A stretch of DNA of 64,000 bases from Planctomycetota bacterium (GCA_021827645.1 JAKAVA010000103.1:22382-86381); one strand, 5' to 3'; positions 30,188-40,760 are shown, counted from the first letter of the stretch. Made by a program: numbers and translations. The notes: generated from the letters alone by a model not told the origin.

Positions 30188-30757
30188 TCACTGAGGTCGC
30201 TCCAGGATGCGAGCGGGATTGCCGCCGGCGAACCCGCCCGCCGGTACGTCGCGCGTTACCATGCTGCCAGGCGCGATCCATGCTCCTCGACCGATGTGAA
30301 CCCCCTTGAGTATGACGCAGGCCGGGCCGATCCACACATCATCTTCAATGACGACCGCTTCGGCCGCTACTGCGGGCCGAGAAATATTTTTGTTCCCCGG
30401 CGAACAGGCAACGGCATCCGCTATTCGCTTCGCCGGATCGAGCGGGTGAAAATCCGAATCGGCGATGACGGTGTTGAATCCGATCAACACATAACTGCCG
30501 ATGGATATGCGACATTCGCTCATGATGACCGCGGCCGTGAAGCAGCAATAATTGCCGATCGACACGCGGGCGCCGGGGGCGATTGAAAACTGAACGCCGT
30601 CAAGGGTTGAATATGATCCGATCACCAGCGCATCGGGTTCCGTTGAGCGGATGCGCCGAAAAGCATGAAGACCGTTGATGCGGACACCGGTACCGGCATT
30701 TACGTTTGGGGGCAACGTTCCGCTGTCCCAAATGGCCTGAACCTGTGAATCGGTCAT
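30188..30757 (-). CDS. Hexapeptide-repeat acyltransferase
   Basis: VVIEDDVWIGPACVILKGVHIGRGAWIAPGSMVTRDVPAGGFAGGNPARILERP. Confidence 0.9.
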   Translation of the reverse strand: MTDSQVQAIWDSGTLPPNVNAGTGVRINGLHAFRRIRSTEPDALVIGSYSTLDGVQFSIAPGARVSIGNYCCFTAAVIMSECRISIGSYVLIGFNTVIADSDFHPLDPAKRIADAVACSPGNKNISRPAVAAEAVVIEDDVWIGPACVILKGVHIGRGAWIAPGSMVTRDVPAGGFAGGNPARILERPQ

Positions 30758-32619
30758 ACGGCTCCGGAGAATGGATGGCCTTGCGTTCGCAAACGGTGAA
30801 GCTTTTGATACAAGCCATGCGATTCGACAAGTTCTTCATGGCGGCCGCACTCCACGATGCGCCCTTGATCTAAGACGGCAATACAATCCACGAATTCCAC
30901 GGTGTGAAGCTGGTGGGAGATGATGATGGTGGTGCGACCGAACATGAGTCTACGCAGTGCCGCAAGCAAATCCGCTTCGGTTTGCGCGTCAAGCCCGGTG
31001 GTCGGTTCGTCGAGAATAATGATCTGAGCATCCTTGAGGAATGCACGGGCCAGCGAAAGGCGCTGGCGCTGGCCGCCCGAGAGCATGACGCCCCGCTCGC
31101 CAATGGAGGTATCCATACCGCGTGGCAAACGTTCAATAAAATCCAAAGCACCGGCGGCTTTGGCGGCGGCGCGGATTTCATCCATATCCGCGTGCGGGTT
31201 GGAATAGGCGATGTTTTCGCCGATAGTCACATCGAAAAGAACGGGATCCTGCGGCACAATGGCGATCTGCCGACGAAGCGACTCCAATTTCAGGCTGCGG
31301 ATGTCGGCGCCGTCAAGGAGCACCTGTCCGGCGGTGGGGTCGTAAAACCGCGGCAGCAGGCCCACCAGCGTGGTTTTGCCGGCCCCGGAAGGGCCAACGA
31401 GCGCCAATGAAGTGCCGGTGGGGATTTTCAGATTAATATCGTGCAGCACGGGACGCCCGGTCGGATATGAAAAATCAACCTGCCGAAATTCAATATCGCC
31501 GACCGCCGGTGCGGTGAGTTGCCGTGCATTGGGACCGTCACCGGGATTTGGCCTACGATCAAGAATTTCAAAGACTCTCTGAGCGCCAGCTGCCGCTCCC
31601 TGCAGAGATGACGCAGTCTGGGCGAGGCTCTCGAGCGGCTTAAAGAGCAGGGCGATGTAACCGACCATGAGGACAACATCACCGGGCGAAAGGCGGCCGC
31701 TGATCACCTGCCTTGCGGTGAGCCAGATGACCGCAACGGTGCCCAGGGCAAAAAGCACGCCGACGACACTCTGGCCCGCTGTTTGAAGCAGCGTGAGGCG
31801 GAGGTTAAATTTAAGACTCTCGGCCGCCTGGCGGGCAAAGCGATCTGCCTCATGCTTTTCGCGACCAAAGGCTTGCACGGTGCGAATCCCTCCCAGTGTC
31901 TGCTCTGCCCGGGTGCTGACCGAACTTTCATTTTCATGAACGCGGAGCGATAACTCGGTCGTGGGTTTTTCAATTCGACGCAGGAACAGCACCAGCAGAA
32001 CGCCGACCGCAAAGGTCACTGCGCCGAGCATCCACTGCTGGCCGATCATCACTGCTGCGATTCCTGCGAGCGTTACCATAGCCGTGAGTCCGGGGATCAG
32101 TCCTTCATTGAAAATCGCCTGGATCGCATAGGTGTCCCAGGTGACGCGATAGAGGGAATCTCCAACGGTGGTGGAATCATGAAACGCCGGTGAGAGGCTT
32201 TGAAGGTGCTCAAAGACCCGGCATCGAAGGCGGAACACCATCCGCAGGCCGACGGCAATGAGAAGCCAGGTGCTCAGCACGGTAATTCCAGCGGCGATGA
32301 GACTTATCAGCAGGAGTGCGGCGCAGAGCACCGTGATTTCTCCCAACGGCCCGTGGACGGCCGGGATTATGATTCCAACTTCACGGGCTGCCGCGTGAAC
32401 GAACGATGGCACATGCCCGGTTGAAACAATATTAACAATATATTTCATCGGCCAGGGTTGGAGCAGACTCATACCCGTGCCAAGCAGCATCAGTCCCGCT
32501 CCCAGTGCAGCAGTTCCCCAATGGCCCTGCATACAGGCACCCAGAAGGCGGCCGGTCACCACCAAAGCCCGGGGACGGGCCTTCTTATTGCCATTGGATG
32601 TTTCTTCAGCGGCAGTCAC
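30754..32619 (-). CDS. ABC transporter, fused permease/ATP-binding (exporter type)
   Basis: LALVGPSGAGKTTLVGLLPRFYDP (Walker A), VMLSGGQRQRLSLARAFLKDAQIIILDEPTTGLD; TM domain N-terminal. Confidence 0.95.
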   Translation of the reverse strand: MTAAEETSNGNKKARPRALVVTGRLLGACMQGHWGTAALGAGLMLLGTGMSLLQPWPMKYIVNIVSTGHVPSFVHAAAREVGIIIPAVHGPLGEITVLCAALLLISLIAAGITVLSTWLLIAVGLRMVFRLRCRVFEHLQSLSPAFHDSTTVGDSLYRVTWDTYAIQAIFNEGLIPGLTAMVTLAGIAAVMIGQQWMLGAVTFAVGVLLVLFLRRIEKPTTELSLRVHENESSVSTRAEQTLGGIRTVQAFGREKHEADRFARQAAESLKFNLRLTLLQTAGQSVVGVLFALGTVAVIWLTARQVISGRLSPGDVVLMVGYIALLFKPLESLAQTASSLQGAAAGAQRVFEILDRRPNPGDGPNARQLTAPAVGDIEFRQVDFSYPTGRPVLHDINLKIPTGTSLALVGPSGAGKTTLVGLLPRFYDPTAGQVLLDGADIRSLKLESLRRQIAIVPQDPVLFDVTIGENIAYSNPHADMDEIRAAAKAAGALDFIERLPRGMDTSIGERGVMLSGGQRQRLSLARAFLKDAQIIILDEPTTGLDAQTEADLLAALRRLMFGRTTIIISHQLHTVEFVDCIAVLDQGRIVECGRHEELVESHGLYQKLHRLRTQGHPFSGAV

Positions 32620-35159
32620 GAATTCCCCTTGAGCTGAATTTCGCCGGGGTGTTCAGCAATAAATGCGTTTTGAATTGCCGCCATGGCCGCCCCGCTGTCG
32701 AACACCAGTCTCGCCGCAATGAGTACGGCAGGCGCCATGACAAGCAGCGACGCCAAGACGCCGCGGTACATGAGATCGATGCTGCCCATCGCAGTCAAAA
32801 CTCCGGAAATGGCGAGCCAGAGTTTGGAAAAGATCGGCCGGGCTTTGATGCGCACCAACTGCTTTCCGGCGCCATGTTCCTCGACGCCCATGCATAGCCG
32901 GGCCCCGCCGAATGCGCCGCTGCGAAGGGTGATATCCCATGTATCAAAATCACCGCCCCGGCGAACACATATCTTCTGCTTCTTTATGCGGTGTTCCAAT
33001 TCCGCCAGCCGCTGATCGGGGCTGCGCCAATGCTCGCTCCAGATTTTCCACTGCGCCGGCGTCGGCAGGCGAAATCCACCAGAGAAACGCATGCGCCAGG
33101 GCGTGAGACCGTACGTCATCCGGCCCTTGAGCCGGGCGACAGGTTGGATGAGATGGCACCACATGGTAAGCAGGCGGAGTTTGAAAAGTTTGCGGTGGGC
33201 CTGGGGCGGCTGGTCAAATTGACTCTGCAGAACTCCGATGACGGCCTGAGTAACGGTCGCTCCGACGGAAAGGAGCAGAAGAAGGCCGAGTATCCACGGG
33301 TGCCAGTAGAACCCGAACACCAGCAGCAGACAGATCAGCACGACGCCGAGATACCACTCAGGCATCATGGCCAGTGACATGACGATGCTGGGCGAACCGT
33401 GGTAAACGCTTTGAAACAGGGCGCTACCCCACGAACCGTGATAGATGCGCCGCCGTCCCCAATTAAGATATTGCTGGAAGCCTCCGCCATAAAGCCGCCC
33501 TGCCCAGGCGATATGACCGAACCCATTGTATTTTTCGGGCCATTTTCGCTCCAGCATGGCCTCGGCCTTGCCGTAATTAAGTTGCTGGCGCCAATAGGCA
33601 CGGATGGAATTACGCCGTTTATGCCATACGACCGCCGCCGGCGCAAAGCCCAGCCGCCAGCCGCGAGCCTGAAGGCGCCAGCAGATATCCACATCATCTC
33701 CTGCGATGCGGAACTGCCGGTCAAAGCCGCCGATCAAACGCAATGCCTCGGTGATAAACGCCATGTTGCAGCCGGGGATGTGCTCCGCGACGGTATCGCT
33801 GAGCAGCACATGGATGGGACCGCCGGGTGAACGCGCAACCGCGGCGGCCGCATCACCATCGCCGACCGGTGGGATATTGGGCCCCCCCACACCGACATAA
33901 CCGCCTCGCTGGAGCGTATCGACGAGGAAGGTGAGCCAGTCGGGCTCCGGTGAGGCGTCATCATCCAGATACGCTATTACTTTTCCAGTAGCAGCGTGAA
34001 GCCCGACATTGCGGGCGTTGCTCAAGCCCAGATTTTGAGACCGAATGATGCGGACGGGGTAATCGGCGGCCATCGCCGCGAGCGAATCCGTTGAACCGTC
34101 ATCGACCACAATGACCTCGTAATCGGGATAGTCAAGTTTCATGACCCCGTCGAGACAGAAGCGGATGGTCCGCGACCCGTTATAGCTGCAGATAACCACT
34201 GAAACTTTGGGCCACCGGGCGCCGGAACCGGAAAGCCCGGCCGCAAAGGCGTCGGCGACGGATGCGAGCGCCGGTTTAGGCTCCCGACGACGGGTGGTGA
34301 GACCGAAGTGCCAGTCATGAATGTCAACGCCACCACGATGCCACTCGTCGGTCCATGAAAATACAAATGCCCCCGCGCACCCGGCCCGCAGGGTTGTACG
34401 AATCTGCCAACCCAGCATGTGTGCCTGAGTGTGTTCCCCCTTCGATCGGCTGTCGACACCGAGTTCAGCCAGAAGCAGCGGCTTGTCACCGGCGATGGTA
34501 TGGAGTCGGCTCAAATAGCGCGACAATTTCACTTCCGATTCCAGATACACATTCATCGCGAGAAAATCGAGAAACGGAAGATACAGATATTCGGTTGTCG
34601 GATAATTGACGTAAGTGACCAATGCCTCGGGGTCAACGCGTTTGACGGCATGGAACATCTGCCGAAGAAATTTTTCAATACGTCGGTATCCGTACCATCG
34701 CACGGTGGACGCAGGAATTTCATTGCCGATGGTAAAACCGAGCAACGCCGGATGACCGGCACATGATCGTGCCTGCTTCACGGCATCGTCAATGATCTGT
34801 TTACGCGTGGCTCGGGAATCGAGAAACCCGGTATGCTGTGCCCAAGGCAGGCCTACGAGAACATGGAGGTCGTGCGATGCAGCAATGTCGAGAAGCCAAA
34901 CCGGCGGAACGGTGTAAAGCCGCACGGTATTTATGCCGTGCTCTCGCATCATGGCGAAATCGGCATCTACTTTTTCGGGCGAGTGATATTCGCAACCACC
35001 CGGCTCCGGCGCAAATGGGCCGTAGGTAACCCCGCGAATGGTAAAGCGCTGGTCACCGAGATAAAAGAACTTTCCCTTGGCCGTAATTCGAGTTTTCCGA
35101 TGCGGCAGCGTGGCCGGTGTCTGAAGCGCCTCCAAGGGGCGTCGGTACGTCTGCGTCAT
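32616..35159 (-). CDS. Bifunctional glycoside-hydrolase-like (TIM barrel) / GT2 glycosyltransferase membrane fusion
   Basis: N-term FTIRGVTYGPFAPEPGGCEYHSPEKVDADFAMMREHGINTVRLYTVPP, GFTIGNEIPAS, LLLAELGVD, VFSWTDEWHRGG; then VSVVICSYNGSRTIRFCLDGVMKLDYPDYEVIVVDDGSTD, AYLDDDASPEPDWL; C-terminal TM helices. Confidence 0.88.
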   Translation of the reverse strand: MTQTYRRPLEALQTPATLPHRKTRITAKGKFFYLGDQRFTIRGVTYGPFAPEPGGCEYHSPEKVDADFAMMREHGINTVRLYTVPPVWLLDIAASHDLHVLVGLPWAQHTGFLDSRATRKQIIDDAVKQARSCAGHPALLGFTIGNEIPASTVRWYGYRRIEKFLRQMFHAVKRVDPEALVTYVNYPTTEYLYLPFLDFLAMNVYLESEVKLSRYLSRLHTIAGDKPLLLAELGVDSRSKGEHTQAHMLGWQIRTTLRAGCAGAFVFSWTDEWHRGGVDIHDWHFGLTTRRREPKPALASVADAFAAGLSGSGARWPKVSVVICSYNGSRTIRFCLDGVMKLDYPDYEVIVVDDGSTDSLAAMAADYPVRIIRSQNLGLSNARNVGLHAATGKVIAYLDDDASPEPDWLTFLVDTLQRGGYVGVGGPNIPPVGDGDAAAAVARSPGGPIHVLLSDTVAEHIPGCNMAFITEALRLIGGFDRQFRIAGDDVDICWRLQARGWRLGFAPAAVVWHKRRNSIRAYWRQQLNYGKAEAMLERKWPEKYNGFGHIAWAGRLYGGGFQQYLNWGRRRIYHGSWGSALFQSVYHGSPSIVMSLAMMPEWYLGVVLICLLLVFGFYWHPWILGLLLLLSVGATVTQAVIGVLQSQFDQPPQAHRKLFKLRLLTMWCHLIQPVARLKGRMTYGLTPWRMRFSGGFRLPTPAQWKIWSEHWRSPDQRLAELEHRIKKQKICVRRGGDFDTWDITLRSGAFGGARLCMGVEEHGAGKQLVRIKARPIFSKLWLAISGVLTAMGSIDLMYRGVLASLLVMAPAVLIAARLVFDSGAAMAAIQNAFIAEHPGEIQLKGNS

Positions 35160-35657
35160 AGTTTTCCATCCCGACCAATACCATCCATAAATCGCAGCAT
35201 CTATTTTAACTCAAGCGGGCGTCATTCGGTGCGAGGCAACCAAAATAGAACTTTTTTTTCGCTTTTAGCGAATATTATGCCATCGCTGCCCGCCCCATAA
35301 TTTTTGCCACATGGCGAGGCCCAATGAACCAGACGACCGCACGCCTGCGCAAGACCTGTCTGACCCCAAAAGCAGCATAAAGTTAGTGGTGGCGTACGGT
35401 CGCGTATTCACAACGATTTATAAATTGTGGTCTTACATCTCATCATGAGAGCGGATGAGCGGCGCAGCGCCGCGTGGAATAAGCTCCATGTGTAGCGGTG
35501 ACGCACTGCCGGATGACGTGAGCCATCCGTCGCGTTAGGATTGTAACCGGCAGCGGGACTCAGGGACGAAAAAGCCCTCGGAGTTGAAAAGCTGTTTTGG
35601 GCATCGACCAAGCGACCGAATCCGGGTGCCACAGGCGAGTATCGACAGGAGACAGAT

Positions 35658-36701
35658 GTGAAATTGTCCCATGAACTTTTTGGCAGCATGCCGGACGGAA
35701 CACCGGTTCAGCTTTATAGCATTTCCAATCAGGCGGGAGTGGAGATGAAACTCTGCGCGTTGGGTGCAACGATTACAGAACTCATCGCTCCTGACCGGGC
35801 GGGCCGCAGAGCCAATATCGTTCTCGGGTTCTCTTCGCTGGCAGATTACATTGCGCCCCATCCGCATTTTGGCTGCATGGTTGGACGTGTCGCCAATCGT
35901 ATTGCGCACGCCCAATTCAAACTTTCCGGAAAAACCTATCGACTGGAAGCCAACAACGGCCCCCATTGTCTACATGGCGGCAGTGCAGGCCTCGGCTTGA
36001 AACTGTGGCAGGCCAAGCCGATTGAGGTGGATGGGCGGATGGGAGTTGAATTCTCATACCGTAGTCCTATCGGCGAAGGAGGATTTCCGGCATCGGCGGA
36101 ATTCAGTGCCATTTACACGCTTGACGAACAGGGTGTTATCCTTCTGGAGATGCTCGCCGCTGTAGATGCCCCGACCCCCATCAACCTCACCAATCACACC
36201 TATTTCAACCTGAGCGGCGCCGGTTCGACGGATATTCTTGGACATGAACTTATGATTGGCGCCGATTTTTACACGCCCACGGATGCCACACTGATTCCCA
36301 CCGGTGAAATACGTTCCGTTGCCGGTACGCCGCTGGATTTTCTTACGAGCCGGGCGGTCGGGCGGGACATCGCTGCTGTTTCGCCGGGATATGATCATAA
36401 TTATGTATTAACCAGTGAGGCGGACCCGCGCGGTGTCCGCCTCGCCGCATTTCTGCGTGATCCGAAAAGTCATCGGACGCTGCGTGTCTGCACCACGCAG
36501 CCGGGCATGCAGCTTTACACCGGTAATTTTCTTGACGGCAGTGTCAGCGGCATCGGAGGACGATACCTGAAACATGGCGGCCTGTGCCTGGAGACACAGC
36601 ACTTTCCCGATTCGGTGCACCATGCCCATTTTCCATCAACCATCGTGCGACCGTCCGAGCCGTATCGACACGTCATTGAGTATCATCTCGGCTGCGATTA
36701 G
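35658..36701 (+). CDS. galM: Aldose 1-epimerase
   Basis: HPHFGCMVGRVANRIAHAQFKLSGKTYRLEANNGPHCLHGG, LTNHTYFNLSG, DHNYVL, CLETQHFPDSVHH. Confidence 0.95.
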   Translation: MKLSHELFGSMPDGTPVQLYSISNQAGVEMKLCALGATITELIAPDRAGRRANIVLGFSSLADYIAPHPHFGCMVGRVANRIAHAQFKLSGKTYRLEANNGPHCLHGGSAGLGLKLWQAKPIEVDGRMGVEFSYRSPIGEGGFPASAEFSAIYTLDEQGVILLEMLAAVDAPTPINLTNHTYFNLSGAGSTDILGHELMIGADFYTPTDATLIPTGEIRSVAGTPLDFLTSRAVGRDIAAVSPGYDHNYVLTSEADPRGVRLAAFLRDPKSHRTLRVCTTQPGMQLYTGNFLDGSVSGIGGRYLKHGGLCLETQHFPDSVHHAHFPSTIVRPSEPYRHVIEYHLGCD

Positions 36702-38223
36702 ACATCGGGTCGGTGGCGACTGCGGCAACGCCCATCCGGGTGCCGGTTCGCGGCAACTGGCGAACGCGGGCCGTGATATCGGCTGCCACCTGGGCTACGC
36801 TGGCACTTCGCAGAGCCCCCCCCACCCGCCACATCAGAACGTGGCTGACCTCGATCTGGTGGGATACGCGTTGACAGGCGCTGATGACCGCAGAATGACT
36901 TTTCACGCCGACGATCCGACCGATTTCCGGGTAACTTCTGTGGGCGAGCTCCCGCAGTAAATACATGGCGATGCCGCGGGCGCGGGCACATTCGGCAGTG
37001 CGACACCCGCCCGTAAGCTTGGCGAGTTCCTGCCCCAGATATTCGGCTGTTGCCTGCAGGATCATGTCTACCGAGACCTCTGGTGGAAGTTGATAGCGAT
37101 TTGAATCGACACTCGGCGGCGGGGTTAATCCAGCGGAGGCACTGCCCACGGTCTGACGCATAAGCGTCTGAGTCAATCGCCCCTCCAATTCACGCACATT
37201 GGCTACCGGCTCACGCGCAAGACGGTTAATCACCACCTCGCTGATCGTCCAGCCACGACTTTCGGCGGCCTGCCGAAGTATTGCCGCCTTGGTCTGTGCA
37301 TCGGGTAGATCGATGCGAACCACCATGCCGCTCATCAACCGCGATGCCAGCGCCTCGGAGATATCCGTTACATCCTGGGGAGCACAGTCCGCCGCGAGAA
37401 CGATTTTCCCGCCGGCAGCGATGATCTCATTGAACGTATGCAGAAATTCCTGCTGCGTAGAGGCTTTTCGACTGAAGAAATGGGCATCGTCGACCACCAG
37501 TAGATCGGTGCGGCGCATCCGTCGGCGGAAAAGCCCCATAGTTCCTTTTTTAATATTTTCCATAAATTCATTGGTGAACTGCTCCGCCGTCACGTACCGC
37601 CACGTCCGCTGCGGAAACGACTGCGCCCAGACGCGGCAGATACCCTGAAGCAGGTGGGTCTTACCCAAACCGCAATTGCCGTAGATGAACAGCGGCCCAT
37701 GAATTTTTTCCGGCGATGCGACAAGCATTTTGGCGGCATGCAGGGCCATTCGATTGCCGACTCCGCTGATAAAGCGGCCAAGGGTGAATTGCGGATTCAA
37801 GCGCATGGGACTCGACGGACGCGCGGCCGCAGGCGACTCCCGATGCAGGGGCGCCGCGCGGGTGACGGATGCCGCGGCCCTGCCGGTCGGGGGGATATCC
37901 TGTCCAGCAGCACGAATCTCCACCTGTGTGATGCCCGCGATCGTAAGTGCCGTCCGGCGCAGATCGTCGGTAAAATGCCCTCGTATCCATTGGGCGACGA
38001 ACGCACTGGGCGCGAGCACGGTGAGGGTGCTATTGGCCATTTCAAAGCGCGTCTGCGGACCGAACCACTGCACAAAGCGAATTTCACCGATTCTCTCTGA
38101 TAGTGCGGTTTTGATTTCCGATATGGCATCTGCATGATGTACAAGGTGAGCGGAATGATTCTCAGACGCTGTCGGGGGGGATTCAATAATCGCCTGCACA
38201 AAGGACTCCTTTCCAGATGACAC
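36673..38223 (-). CDS. dnaA: Chromosomal replication initiator protein DnaA
   Basis: NPQFTLGRFISGVGNRMALHAA, LFIYGNCGLGKTHLLQGI, DLLVVDDAHFFSRKASTQQEFLHTFN, C-terminal RGIAMYLLRELAHRSYPEIGRIVGVKSHSAVISACQRV. Confidence 0.95.
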   Translation of the reverse strand: MSSGKESFVQAIIESPPTASENHSAHLVHHADAISEIKTALSERIGEIRFVQWFGPQTRFEMANSTLTVLAPSAFVAQWIRGHFTDDLRRTALTIAGITQVEIRAAGQDIPPTGRAAASVTRAAPLHRESPAAARPSSPMRLNPQFTLGRFISGVGNRMALHAAKMLVASPEKIHGPLFIYGNCGLGKTHLLQGICRVWAQSFPQRTWRYVTAEQFTNEFMENIKKGTMGLFRRRMRRTDLLVVDDAHFFSRKASTQQEFLHTFNEIIAAGGKIVLAADCAPQDVTDISEALASRLMSGMVVRIDLPDAQTKAAILRQAAESRGWTISEVVINRLAREPVANVRELEGRLTQTLMRQTVGSASAGLTPPPSVDSNRYQLPPEVSVDMILQATAEYLGQELAKLTGGCRTAECARARGIAMYLLRELAHRSYPEIGRIVGVKSHSAVISACQRVSHQIEVSHVLMWRVGGALRSASVAQVAADITARVRQLPRTGTRMGVAAVATDPMSNRSRDDTQ

Positions 38224-38559
38224 GTCACGTTGCGGTTACGCATGCGAAACGCTGAACCGTCCAGGTTCAATCTTCCAGAAGGAAGCGGCAGTCCATTGCC
38301 AATACGATGCCCGATTCTACCGGGGTCTTTGGCCCCGTATGTTGGCCACTTGCGGCGGCCGAAAAACTCCACGAAACAAAAGAGCGCCGGGCCGGCACAC
38401 CCGATCCGATTGATGAGCCACCGAAAAACTTGCGCGGCTCGTCTGCGGGATCACCCTGTTTGACATTCATAAAGCGACGGCCGGATCCGTCCGACCGCCG
38501 CAAGGTTTGCTTCCCAGATGGTCTCCACCAAGCCGGTTAGCTGCTCGAGCGGGATGTAG

Positions 38560-38755
38560 TATTAAGGTTCGGTAAACGTCACGCCAGTGAGATTTAATCT
38601 CCGCGTTATTCACATGATCACAGATCAAGTATTTTTATGCGCTTAGAGATCATCGCCAAAAATTTCCAACGTTTATTACACGCCGCTGGGTATAGATTGT
38701 GGATTCACTGCCATTTCGGCAGCAGGTTTGAAATCGCGTTTATCCATCATGGTTT
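38560..38755. other. Candidate oriC-type region upstream of dnaA
   Basis: Region immediately 5' of dnaA contains TTATTCACA (38606-38614; matches TTATNCACA), gatcacagatc, an AT-rich stretch and TTATCCATC (38740-38748, 7/9 of the box). Confidence 0.35.
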
Positions 38756-39813
38756 TATCGGCTTTTTACGCCAAGCGGTAAAAAATAAACCTCACGACGC
38801 TGTGTGGGGCGATAACCCACTTTACGATATAAACCGACCGCGGGAGTGTTGCGTTCGTCAACGGCCAGCGTGCTGGCGCGGGCGCCAGTCCATCGCATGA
38901 TTTTGCGGGTTTGAGTCATAAAAAATAAACCGAGATGACGCCCACGATGGGCGTGGCCGATACCCAGATAGGTTACGTCGAGTGAGTTCATCGATGCATG
39001 ATACGTGAGGATTAACACACCGACACCACGGTCTTGATGAACCAGAACAAACCAGAGTGCGGGATCAAATGTGCCGGCGTGTTGATGTCCGACGATCACT
39101 TCGTCCAAACTGCGAAGTCCGGACATTGCGGGACAATCGAGCGTCTGCTCATAACTTGCACCGATGGCCTGCTTGAAGAGTTCGTGCGTGTCGGGGCGAT
39201 ACGTCTCCAGATCATAATCGTCGGGAAGCTGAATCTCGGGAAGTGTCCAGCGTGCGGTATGTTCCATGAACTGTAAAACAGCCAGCAGCTGATACCCCGC
39301 CGACTGATAAATGCCCGGCAGAATTTTTTCTTCAGGGTCAAAAATACCCTGAATCATTTTCATACCGGCGGCCGCAGCCTCACCGGCGGCAGCCTTCAGA
39401 CATGCGGCCGTCTGGGCTTCTCGACCCTGCAGATAGCGGCTTGGCGGCAAATAGCAAATCGCCGATTTACCCGGATTGGGGACCCAGAGACCGGCGGCCG
39501 CCACCTGATCATTCTGCAGGCACACCACCTGATTGGTGGCGGAGATGTTGTACTGTCGGCAAAGGGCATCAAAACCCGATCGCCGAGCGCGTATCTCCAA
39601 CCGCCGGGCCATACCGCCTCTCTCGGGCCCCGCCAAAATACAGTCGATGCCCCGGTCGGCAAGTTCCGGCGACGGATGGGTGATACAGACAAATCCCGTT
39701 TCGGGGGTCAAGACATCCTCCAATGGCCCGCACGTCGAGCAACGATATCCGCGCGCTCCGATGGGCGGTTGAATCCCGGGCGGCCCTCGGCATTTGAAAT
39801 GCGGAGCACACAT
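38755..39813 (-). CDS. GNAT-family N-acetyltransferase
   Basis: C-terminal VTYLGIGHAHRGRHLGLFFMTQTRKIMRWTGARASTLAVDERNTPAVGLYRKVGY. Confidence 0.75.
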   Translation of the reverse strand: MCAPHFKCRGPPGIQPPIGARGYRCSTCGPLEDVLTPETGFVCITHPSPELADRGIDCILAGPERGGMARRLEIRARRSGFDALCRQYNISATNQVVCLQNDQVAAAGLWVPNPGKSAICYLPPSRYLQGREAQTAACLKAAAGEAAAAGMKMIQGIFDPEEKILPGIYQSAGYQLLAVLQFMEHTARWTLPEIQLPDDYDLETYRPDTHELFKQAIGASYEQTLDCPAMSGLRSLDEVIVGHQHAGTFDPALWFVLVHQDRGVGVLILTYHASMNSLDVTYLGIGHAHRGRHLGLFFMTQTRKIMRWTGARASTLAVDERNTPAVGLYRKVGYRPTQRREVYFLPLGVKSR

Positions 39814-39860
39814 CCGTATTCTTTACCGCTCGGTTTGGATGATATCAATGGGAAGGTAAT

Positions 39861-40754
39861 TTGGATATTCCTGTCGAACCCGGTGTGCTTGAAAAGGCTG
39901 GAGCTTTAATCGAAGCTCTCGGCTACATTCAGCGTTTCAACGAAAAAGTTGTCGTCGTCAAACTCGGCGGTTCATTCATGGACAGCCAGGATGAGTTTCG
40001 GAAGGTTCTCACGGACGTGGTCTTCATGCACGCCGTCGGCATGCGACCGGTGGTGGTCCATGGTGGCGGCAAGGCCATTACGCAGGCGATGTCGGAGGCG
40101 GGGATTCAGGCTCAGTTTGTGATGGGACGCCGTTACACCGACGAGAATACCCTCGCGATTGCCGAACACGTCCTCGTGCATCAGGTGAATTCCTTTATTG
40201 TGGAGACGATCGAAGCTCTCGGTGGGCGGGCCATGCCGCTGCACTCCCTCGGCAGCGCCGTGCTTTTCGGCGAAAAACTGTTCCTCTCGGCCCCGGATAA
40301 CCGCAAGATTGATGTCGGCCGGGTGGGAGAGGTGAAACGCGTCAACAGCACGCTGATTTCTGCTTTGACACGGGCCGACGTTATTCCCGTCATCGCCCCC
40401 ATTGCGCTCGACGGCGCCGGGGGTAAACTCAATGTCAACGCCGATACAGCGGCTGGGTTTGTGGCCGCCGCCTGCAAGGCCGAGAAACTGGTGCTCGTGT
40501 CGGATACGCACGGCATCCGGGCTCGAAAGAATGACCCGCAGTCACTGCTCCGAAGTGTCACCCGCGCGGATATTGAGCGACTCATCGCGGCAGGTGAGAT
40601 CTCGGAAGGTATGCTCCCCAAGGTGGAATCATGCCTCATTGCGCTGGAGGCGGGTGTGCAGAAGACACACATCATCGACGGGCGGTTTCCCCATTCGCTG
40701 CTATTGGAAATTTACTCCGACCGGGGCGTCGGCACTGAAATCATCCGAGGATAA
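39861..40754 (+). CDS. argB: Acetylglutamate kinase
   Basis: KVVVVKLGGSFMD, PVVVHGGGKAITQAMSEAGI, NVNADTAAGFVAAACKAEKLVLVSDTHGI, EISEGMLPKVESCLIAL. Confidence 0.95.
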   Translation: MDIPVEPGVLEKAGALIEALGYIQRFNEKVVVVKLGGSFMDSQDEFRKVLTDVVFMHAVGMRPVVVHGGGKAITQAMSEAGIQAQFVMGRRYTDENTLAIAEHVLVHQVNSFIVETIEALGGRAMPLHSLGSAVLFGEKLFLSAPDNRKIDVGRVGEVKRVNSTLISALTRADVIPVIAPIALDGAGGKLNVNADTAAGFVAAACKAEKLVLVSDTHGIRARKNDPQSLLRSVTRADIERLIAAGEISEGMLPKVESCLIALEAGVQKTHIIDGRFPHSLLLEIYSDRGVGTEIIRG

Positions 40755-40760
40755 ATAAGA

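Noticed and set aside
38637-38900. 87-aa plus ORF in the dnaA upstream region
   Set aside because: Overlaps antisense with the GNAT gene and the candidate origin; no motif support.
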